A stretch of DNA of 5,709 nucleotides from an uncultured Muribaculaceae bacterium. Lineage in GTDB: Bacteria; Bacteroidota; Bacteroidia; Bacteroidales; Muribaculaceae. The translations under genes and the position numbers were made by a program. The notes under the pieces were generated by a model. The model saw only the letters and a list, made by a program, of their open reading frames with translations, was not told the origin of the DNA and did not search any database. The stretch's first letter is position 1; every line of letters starts with the position of its first letter. The stretch covers positions 1 through 5,709 of the forward strand of contig CAMWGM010000114.1 of assembly GCA_947173755.1 (NCBI GenBank), written 5' to 3'. Below are positions 1-5,709 of this stretch, in pieces.

Positions 1-1
1 A

Positions 2-3000
2 ACAAAGTTTTTCTCTCTGGTTATCGGAGTGTCGGCCATCACAGCGTCGGCGCATCCGATTGACTTCGACCTGATCAAGCATTGGACCGGAACAGGTCCA
101 AACAGAGCCGCGCTGGTCATCCAGTTCAACGGCGAAACCTACGGCGACAATGCCTACGTATGGGGCTACCGTTGGGAAGAAGGTGAAAATCCCACCGGTG
201 AAACCATGATGAAAGCCATCTGCGGCAATTCATCAAGACTCTCCATGCTCACCCAGTTTACAGGAAATATGGGAAGCACACTCTGCGGAGTAGGTTACGC
301 CCTTAACCAGGAGGTGCTGAAACACATCCTCTTCAATTTCGAGAAGGCAAAGACATTTGAATTCATCAATTTCGATTATTTCAATGTCAACTCACTGATG
401 GGACAGACCGGGGCTCCCGGTGAAAACGCACCCGCAATTGCTCAGAAGGCCATCGACAGCGCCGTCGCAGGTACCCACGTCATCCAACATCCTTTTGATG
501 CGGCTACTTACGGCTACCCCGCCTACGACTACGACTGCTGGGATCTTGACGAGGCGACGGAGTCAAAAACCGGCAATTCCATGTATGAGCCTAAATGGCT
601 TTCAGCCTGGTATGAGGGATACTGGAGTTACTGGTGTGCCAATCAACCGTCGCAGGAATGGATTTATTCAGGATCCGGATTAACTGGTCGCACTTTGTCT
701 GACGGATCTGTCGACGGGTGGAGTTTCACTCAGTTTGAAAGCCCTATGGTGGGTGGAATGGGGGAAGGGATCGCACCTTGCGGAGGCTCGATCGTCTATG
801 TTCCGGCCCGGGCAACTTCCAACGTGATCAATACGTCGAAGTGTGTGCGCGAAATCGGTAACGGCGACAACACATTACCGCTTCTCATCAAATTCGGTAA
901 TCCTGCTAAAATTGACAACGTAGTATTGAAGTTACGATTCGGCGCTACCCTGCCATCCGCATCGGAAATACTCACTCTTCTTTCTTCCGACCCGGCTTTC
1001 AAGGTGGAAGGAAACGAAATGAGCATCGATGCCGACGGTGACGGAGCGTTCAATACTTCCGGTGACGACACATCGCTTGCCGGCGAATGGAAACTCACCG
1101 AGTTCGAAGACTGGGTGATGCTTTCATGCTCTGAAGACACAACACCGGAATATTTCCTTTATCTTCCCGCTGTTTCCGAAGTTTGTGCCGTGGTGCCTGA
1201 TGAAATGACTTTCTCATTGTCTGACGCTGACAACTTCATCCCGGTCTTCGTTCAGCGAGCCGCTGAATATGATGCAATCAACTATTCATGGTATCGCAAC
1301 ACTGAGGATGACAACACCCTCACTACGAGCGACTCGAACGACATTGTCAAGTCTATCGCAACCGCGGCTTCCACTTTCGGAAAATTGACGTATACCGGGT
1401 CGAAAGCAGGAGATCTTTACATCCACGTGCGCGTAAGGACAGGAAAGGGAGCCTCATACTCATTCAGCAACACGTGCCACTTCACTCTTCTGCCTCCCGA
1501 GATTCCGATCGAGAGTTTAGCATTCCAGAAATCTTCGGTCACATCGCCTCTCAACACGTCGATCGAGAATGAACTTACCATAGTTCCCGATAACGCCACC
1601 TACACCGGAATAACCTACAGTTCGAGCGATACTAAAGTCGCGACTGCCAATTCCGCAGGTTTCAGGACGACAAAAACTGCCGGAACCGCAACGATCACCG
1701 CCTCTTCGACATGGAACAGCGAGATATCGGCCTCATTCGTAGTAACCTCAGAGCTTGTCAACCCCGTTACTGACTTCGTGATCAACGATGTCGAAGGAGA
1801 TGTGATCGAGTTAAATCCCAAACAGATGATAGGCATTATCGCCAAGCCTGTTCCGGAGAACGCCGATATTCCTGATTTCGAAGTAGAACTCACCGGCAAT
1901 GGCACATCGCGCGAGGACTATATCGCGACAATGTATAAGGTGAATTACTGGGACGAGAATAACACACGCATCCAGTTCCAGGAACTGAGTGCACACCGTA
2001 TCGGCGAATGCACGCTGACCCTTAAATCTACGGACGGCGGTAATGTCACCAAAACATATACGGTGAAAGTTGTTGATCCTGACCGGACACCGCTTGAGAA
2101 CGGCTATACAGACGGAACTCTCCTCCTGAATGAAGAATGGTTCGGTCATACCAACGGAGGCATGAACTATCTTACCCCCGACGGTACCGTGATGTATCAG
2201 GTGTATGAACGTGAAAATCCAGGTATGTCATTCGGGTGTACATCTCAATATGCCACTATCTGGGCAGACCGATTGATCGCTGTCTCCAAGCAGTCGGCCG
2301 ACGGAGGCGATCCGCTTCCCGGCGGAGGCAGAGTCGTTGTGGCTGATGCCGGAACACTCAAACGGATCGGGTCGATCGACGATCTCGCTTTCGGCGATGA
2401 AACCAAAAGCGCAGACGGCCGCGCCGTGGTGGGAGCAACCCCCGAAAAAGTGTATGTAGGAACATCAAACGGCGTGTATATCGTCGATTTGAATGAGATC
2501 AAAATCACAGGGAAGATAAAGCTCTCTGATGAAGACTCATCAACAGGAGCAGATTTGTATTCCGGACAAATCGGCGACATGGTTCACGCCGGTAAATACG
2601 TCTTCCTCATCAAACAGTCGACAGGTGCCTTTGTAATAGATCCCGAAACCGATCAGTTGGTCAAGTCGTTTGCATTGAGTTCCGTTCAGGGCATAACTCA
2701 GACTGCCGACGGAAATGTATGGCTGGCATCCGTGGCTGAAGGCCGAGGAGTATTCACCTGTATCGATCCTGAAACTCTCGAAATCGACGAGGAAAAGAGC
2801 ATCACTTTACCGGAGGGAATGGCTTATCCCGTCTGCTCATGGGGCGCATGGAGAAATACACCTTTCGTCGGAAGCTCCAAGACCAACTGCATATGGTTCT
2901 CGACTGGAGGAGGCATTGCAGGAGGCTCTTCAAAGGATAAATACTATCAGTGGGAAGTCGGCACTCCGGCCGAAGAGATCAAGGTCGTGTTTGACATGGA

Positions 3001-3772
3001 GGCCGCCGATCTCGTCGGTTCGAATGCCCGCGTCAAGCAGAAAACCTACGGCACTCTACGCTTCGACGACCGTACGGGCGAACTCATAGTCATGACCACC
3101 GAGGATTCGGCATCGGGACATTACCGTTACAACTGGACGCACTTCATCAATCCCGAAACCGGAGAGATAACCCGCACGATCGCCCTACGTCCTTACTATT
3201 GGTTCCAGTCGTTTGCGATCTTCCCCGACAAGTATGATGCGGTGATTGACATCGAGGATATCGATACCGATGTCTCGGATGGTGAAACCATCATTGATCT
3301 GACTGACCTGGTGACCGACCAGGACAACATCGACCGGAACATCCGGATTTCTCTCATGGATAAACCGGAGACTATGGACGGTGAGGAAAAAGATGAACCT
3401 GTTGCAGAAGTCTCTCTCGCCGGCTACGAGCTGAAGATTGTCCCCGTCTCGGCCGGCACCCATACATTCACCCTTGCTGCAGAATCCAACGGTCGCACAA
3501 TAAGCAAGAGCGTCAATATCAAGGTGAGTGACATTGTGTCAGGAATCAGCGAGATCGGCTCTTCCTCCGAATCTATGAGATGCGACGGTCGCCGCGTTAT
3601 TCTGGACGGCTTCAGTGGGCAGAATTTTATTGTCTACGATCTCACCGGACGCCGAGTTAACTCGTTCAGCGTTGACAGCGACCGCTTCATCTACGACTTC
3701 AACGGTCACAGAGGTGTCTACATCCTGTGTTCAGATTCCAATTTCAGTTCAAAAGTAATCATTAATAAATGA
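2..3772 (+). CDS. Secreted multidomain protein: VWGYRW N-terminal domain, Ig-like domains, DUF5074/BtuG-like beta-propeller, T9SS sorting domain (5' end outside window)
   Basis: Probable cell-surface ligand-binding protein; no catalytic motif was recognised. The frame is open to the left edge, and the residues before the first possible start (GTG at 29) read TKFFSLVIG, leading into VSAITASA|HPIDF. This is the end of a type I signal peptide, so the true start lies upstream. Counting residues from GTG29: 11-260 is a Cys- and Trp/Tyr-rich domain with HWTGTGPNRAALVIQFNG and VWGYRW motifs, a type I associate with Bacteroidota surface proteins and PEP-CTERM proteins (from memory). Residues 280-385 are an uncertain region with a DADGDG calcium-type loop. 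Residues 386-490 are Ig/PKD-like, 491-573 BIG2-like (SSSDTKVATA, AGTATITA), and 578-683 another Ig-like domain. Residues 690-1068 are a DUF5074/YncE-like propeller (LNEEWFGH, ENPGM, SNGVYIVDL, VIDPETDQLVKSF). Residues 1072-1168 are cadherin/Ig-like, and 1172-1247 a T9SS type A sorting domain (VYDLTGRRV, RGVYIL, SKVIINK). The stop overlaps the next gene's start. The domain calls are firm for the propeller and sorting domain and weaker elsewhere; the ligand is unknown. Confidence 0.9.
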   Translation, partial: TKFFSLVIGVSAITASAHPIDFDLIKHWTGTGPNRAALVIQFNGETYGDNAYVWGYRWEEGENPTGETMMKAICGNSSRLSMLTQFTGNMGSTLCGVGYALNQEVLKHILFNFEKAKTFEFINFDYFNVNSLMGQTGAPGENAPAIAQKAIDSAVAGTHVIQHPFDAATYGYPAYDYDCWDLDEATESKTGNSMYEPKWLSAWYEGYWSYWCANQPSQEWIYSGSGLTGRTLSDGSVDGWSFTQFESPMVGGMGEGIAPCGGSIVYVPARATSNVINTSKCVREIGNGDNTLPLLIKFGNPAKIDNVVLKLRFGATLPSASEILTLLSSDPAFKVEGNEMSIDADGDGAFNTSGDDTSLAGEWKLTEFEDWVMLSCSEDTTPEYFLYLPAVSEVCAVVPDEMTFSLSDADNFIPVFVQRAAEYDAINYSWYRNTEDDNTLTTSDSNDIVKSIATAASTFGKLTYTGSKAGDLYIHVRVRTGKGASYSFSNTCHFTLLPPEIPIESLAFQKSSVTSPLNTSIENELTIVPDNATYTGITYSSSDTKVATANSAGFRTTKTAGTATITASSTWNSEISASFVVTSELVNPVTDFVINDVEGDVIELNPKQMIGIIAKPVPENADIPDFEVELTGNGTSREDYIATMYKVNYWDENNTRIQFQELSAHRIGECTLTLKSTDGGNVTKTYTVKVVDPDRTPLENGYTDGTLLLNEEWFGHTNGGMNYLTPDGTVMYQVYERENPGMSFGCTSQYATIWADRLIAVSKQSADGGDPLPGGGRVVVADAGTLKRIGSIDDLAFGDETKSADGRAVVGATPEKVYVGTSNGVYIVDLNEIKITGKIKLSDEDSSTGADLYSGQIGDMVHAGKYVFLIKQSTGAFVIDPETDQLVKSFALSSVQGITQTADGNVWLASVAEGRGVFTCIDPETLEIDEEKSITLPEGMAYPVCSWGAWRNTPFVGSSKTNCIWFSTGGGIAGGSSKDKYYQWEVGTPAEEIKVVFDMEAADLVGSNARVKQKTYGTLRFDDRTGELIVMTTEDSASGHYRYNWTHFINPETGEITRTIALRPYYWFQSFAIFPDKYDAVIDIEDIDTDVSDGETIIDLTDLVTDQDNIDRNIRISLMDKPETMDGEEKDEPVAEVSLAGYELKIVPVSAGTHTFTLAAESNGRTISKSVNIKVSDIVSGISEIGSSSESMRCDGRRVILDGFSGQNFIVYDLTGRRVNSFSVDSDRFIYDFNGHRGVYILCSDSNFSSKVIINK
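3769..3772 (+). promoter_or_regulatory. ATGA stop/start overlap (translational coupling)
   Basis: The TGA of the upstream gene (3770-3772) and the ATG of the downstream gene (3769-3771) share four bases. No Shine-Dalgarno-like purine run precedes the ATG; the sequence is AT-rich (aatcattaataa). This suggests the second protein is made by reinitiating or coupled ribosomes, so the two are produced from one mRNA. Confidence 0.75.
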
Positions 3773-5169
3773 ACCTGAAAGGAATCATCCTGTCTGCAAT
3801 CCTGTCGGTGGTGGCATCAGCCATCACCGCACAGGAGGCAGATTATACCCGAGGAATCCTTTGGGTCAACGAGGACTGGTATGGCCATCAGAACTCCACC
3901 GTGAATTTTCTTGTGCCTGACGATCCGGAAGGAAATTTCTGGAAATACCGTATCATTCAGGCAGAAAATCCCGGTATGGAACTCGGATGCACCAATCAAT
4001 ATGGCGCTCTGTGGAAAGGGCGTCTCTATCTGATCGCCAAACAGGAGAAAGATCCGGGTGCTTCCGTCACAGGCGGAAGGATAACAGTATGTGATGCGAA
4101 AACCATGAAAATTCTGCATCAGCAGCCCGATATTGATCCGTCGGGAGCCCAATGCGACGGCAGAGGTTTTATCGGAGTAGATGAACACAAAGGTTATATC
4201 TCGTCGAGTAACGGCGTGTGGATTCTGGATCTGGACACCTATACCGTAACAGGACAGGTTGAAGGTTCCTCAAACCCCAACGCCGGAGGTGATGGCGACA
4301 AACCGAACACTGACCCGACAGGATCCCTTTATCACGGGCAGTCGGGGACAATGGTCTCGGCAGCCGGGAAAATCTTTGTCGCCCACCAGCAGTATGGCCT
4401 CCTTATAGTTGATCCCGAGACAGACAAGGTTGAAAAAGTATTATCCATGGATTTCGTTCAGGAGGGAGCCGGAATCGGGTCAGTAGTGAAATCGAAAGAT
4501 GGTAATCTATGGATTTCGGTCGCAAAGAACGTCCAAGGTACAGGCAGTTTTCTCAATTGTATTGTCAGAGTCGATCCGACGAACCTCAGTTACGAAATTA
4601 TCGAGACACCGGAAGGGATGTATCCACCCTCCAATTCATGGTATGCATGGACACCTGATGCTTTCGTGGCTTCATCCGTTCAAAACTGTCTTTACTGGAA
4701 AGGGGGACCGAACAGATGGTTTTCGGGAACTAAAATCTACAAATTTGATTGCGACACCCGACAACAGTCTCTATTCATCGACCTCGAAAAAGAGGAAGGC
4801 GATTGGAAACTTTACGGGTGCGCTTTAGGAGTGGATCCGGTGAGCGACGAAATATACATGGCGCTATATCACGAGTTCGGCACACCTACCTACGTCACCC
4901 GAAGGTATTCTCCTCAAGGAGAAAAGATGCGTGATTATGAAATGATCATGAATTACTGGTTTCCTTCGCTACCGATCTTTCCCGAAAGGGATCAGGAAAG
5001 CGGATTGGAAAAGCCGGTTGTAATAGCATCTGAAAGCACCGGAAGTCTGTATTCGCTTAACGGAATGATCATAAGGAAGGATGTCAAAATGAATGATTTC
5101 AGGGGAATTCCTCCGGGTCTTTACGTGTGGAAATCGGACACGGAAACACGGAAAATATTAATCCGCTGA
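3769..5169 (+). CDS. Secreted DUF5074/BtuG-like beta-propeller protein with short T9SS-like C-terminal tail
   Basis: A 466-residue exported propeller, probably a surface ligand-binding protein. Residues 1-21 are a signal peptide (NLK, then a hydrophobic run, ending AITA|QEAD), which supports the ATG at 3769 as the start. Residues 25-405 form the propeller and align along their whole length with the propeller of the preceding gene: VNEDWYGHQN, AENPGMELGCTNQYGALW, GGRITVCDAKTMKI, SSNGVWILDLDTYTVTGQV, YHGQSGTMV, LLIVDPETDKVEKV, DGNLWISVA, PEGMYPPSNSWYAW and MNYWFPSLPIFPE. The late segment ending in RRYSPQGEKMRDY resembles the corresponding part of BtuG-family propellers, as I recall that family. 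Residues about 417-466 (LYSLNGMIIRKDV, GIPPGLYVWK, RKILIR) look like a compact T9SS type A sorting tail. It lacks the Ig-like and N-terminal domains of its neighbour. A corrinoid ligand is an inference; another surface ligand is possible. Confidence 0.9.
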   Translation: MNLKGIILSAILSVVASAITAQEADYTRGILWVNEDWYGHQNSTVNFLVPDDPEGNFWKYRIIQAENPGMELGCTNQYGALWKGRLYLIAKQEKDPGASVTGGRITVCDAKTMKILHQQPDIDPSGAQCDGRGFIGVDEHKGYISSSNGVWILDLDTYTVTGQVEGSSNPNAGGDGDKPNTDPTGSLYHGQSGTMVSAAGKIFVAHQQYGLLIVDPETDKVEKVLSMDFVQEGAGIGSVVKSKDGNLWISVAKNVQGTGSFLNCIVRVDPTNLSYEIIETPEGMYPPSNSWYAWTPDAFVASSVQNCLYWKGGPNRWFSGTKIYKFDCDTRQQSLFIDLEKEEGDWKLYGCALGVDPVSDEIYMALYHEFGTPTYVTRRYSPQGEKMRDYEMIMNYWFPSLPIFPERDQESGLEKPVVIASESTGSLYSLNGMIIRKDVKMNDFRGIPPGLYVWKSDTETRKILIR

Positions 5170-5194
5170 AAATCCAGATTTTTGACTTAAATGT

Positions 5195-5235
5195 TGAGTG
5201 TCGAGACGATTGACAGGTCTCGACACTCATTTTTT
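5195..5235 (+). terminator. Rho-independent terminator of the propeller operon
   Basis: A perfect 13-bp inverted repeat (TGAGTGTCGAGAC at 5195-5207 and GTCTCGACACTCA at 5217-5229) encloses a 9-base loop and is followed directly by six T residues (5230-5235). It begins 25 bases after the stop of the second propeller gene, so it marks the end of that operon and separates it from the fucosidase gene. Confidence 0.92.
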
Positions 5236-5275
5236 AACTGCAAAATTCCTATCAACGTGAAAAGTCGGGAAGAAT

Positions 5276-5308
5276 ATTGAGTTACAGCGGAGAAAATCGC
5301 TATATTTG
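5276..5308 (+). promoter_or_regulatory. Bacteroidales-type sigma-ABfr promoter for the fucosidase gene
   Basis: TATATTTG at 5301-5308 matches the Bacteroidales -7 consensus TAnnTTTG exactly. A -33-like ATTG lies at 5276-5279, 21 bases upstream, against a consensus of TTTG with a 19-21 base spacer. Transcription would start near 5313-5316, giving a short A-rich leader of about 20 bases (gaaagaaataaaccgaag) before the ATG. No operator or riboswitch was recognised in the leader. Confidence 0.7.
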
Positions 5309-5333
5309 CGGAAAGAAATAAACCGAAGATATC

Positions 5334-5709
5334 ATGATGAAACGTCGTCTGAAACATATCGCTCTTGCCGCTCTGATGGTGATGACCGGTTTCGGTTCTG
5401 TCACGGTCTGCGGCGAGACGACTCCTACATATATCCCCACTCCTGAAGTAAGGAAATCACAGCAGGATTTTTCAAACGATCGGTTCGGGATCTTTATTCA
5501 CTGGGGCATCTACAGTATGTTCGCTCAGGGAGAATGGTATCTCAACTACGGACCGAAGGCTGATGAATACAAGAAAGCGGCTAAAGGTTTCTTCCCTGCC
5601 GATTTCAATGCGGCCGAGTGGGTGGCAGCTATTAAAGATGCCGGGGCAAAGTATATTTGCTTCACGACACGACACCATGACGGTTTTTCAATGTTCCACA
5701 CCGCAGAAA
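5334..5709 (+). CDS. Secreted alpha-L-fucosidase, glycoside hydrolase family 29 (N-terminal 125 residues; 3' end outside window)
   Basis: GH29 enzymes hydrolyse terminal alpha-L-fucose from glycans by a retaining mechanism; in gut Bacteroidales they act on host mucin or milk and plant glycans. Translation from ATG 5334 gives MMKRRLKHIALAALMVMTGF, a positively charged start and hydrophobic core, so export is likely. Cys26 (VTVCG) is a poor lipobox because Val stands at -1; signal peptidase I or a lipoprotein are both possible. Catalytic-domain signatures follow: RFGIFIHWGIYS at residues 50-61, GEWY at 66-69, and AGAKYICFTTRHHDGFSMFH at 103-122. By comparison with characterised GH29 enzymes, His56, Glu67/Trp68 and His114/His115 fall in the fucose-binding pocket. 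The catalytic Asp nucleophile lies beyond the right edge and cannot be checked. ATG 5337 is an equally plausible start, one codon later. The gene has its own promoter and lies behind a terminator, so it is not co-transcribed with the propeller genes. Subfamily and linkage specificity cannot be decided from this fragment. Confidence 0.92.
   Translation, partial: MMKRRLKHIALAALMVMTGFGSVTVCGETTPTYIPTPEVRKSQQDFSNDRFGIFIHWGIYSMFAQGEWYLNYGPKADEYKKAAKGFFPADFNAAEWVAAIKDAGAKYICFTTRHHDGFSMFHTAE

Noticed and set aside
1811..2149. Antisense open frame of about 112 codons inside the large gene
   Set aside because: It lies wholly opposite a well-supported coding region and shows no recognisable domain or start context. 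It is a codon-usage shadow, as are the other antisense and off-frame stretches such as 796-1140, 2245-2580 and 3817-4188.
2715..3089. Same-strand +frame open stretch inside the large gene
   Set aside because: It overlaps the conserved propeller region in another frame. Its translation is Arg/Ser-rich and low in recognisable structure.
5170..5333. Possible cobalamin riboswitch upstream of the fucosidase
   Set aside because: The region is too short for one, has no B12-box-like GCCACTG sequence, and is fully explained by a terminator and a promoter.
5409..5414. Lipoprotein signal in the fucosidase (Cys26)
   Set aside because: The residues before the Cys are VTV; a Val at -1 does not fit the usual Gly/Ala/Ser of a lipobox. 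It is left open in the annotation rather than claimed.
5472..5678. Antisense open frame at the right edge
   Set aside because: It lies opposite the GH29 coding sequence, which carries clear family signatures, so it is a shadow.

Overview
The window looks like a gut-type Bacteroidales chromosome, possibly Muribaculaceae or a Prevotella-like relative. The evidence is a TAnnTTTG-type promoter element, translation starts without a Shine-Dalgarno sequence, type IX secretion (T9SS)-like C-termini, BIG2-type Ig domains, DUF5074/BtuG-like beta-propellers and a GH29 fucosidase. The genus is inferred; there is no rRNA or other marker gene to fix it.

Layout: (1) from the left edge to 3772, a very large secreted multidomain protein whose true start lies upstream of the window. 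It has the end of a signal peptide, an aromatic-rich N-terminal domain with a VWGYRW motif, several Ig-like domains (one clearly BIG2), a DUF5074/YncE-like propeller, another Ig/cadherin-like domain and a T9SS type A sorting domain. (2) From 3769 to 5169, a second secreted propeller protein, paralogous to the propeller of the first and joined to it by an ATGA stop/start overlap. (3) From 5170 to 5333, an intergenic region with a strong intrinsic terminator followed by a Bacteroidales-type promoter. (4) From 5334 to the right edge, the N-terminal 125 residues of a secreted GH29 alpha-L-fucosidase, as a separate transcription unit.

The two propeller genes form the end of one operon and probably work together at the outer surface. 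Their propellers resemble the BtuG family of Bacteroides surface propellers that capture vitamin B12 for BtuB. A role in corrinoid capture is therefore a reasonable hypothesis, but no transporter gene or cobalamin riboswitch is visible here to confirm it. The fucosidase is a glycan-degrading enzyme with its own promoter and is probably unrelated functionally. All genes are on the + strand; no RNA genes, mobile elements or CRISPR arrays were seen.
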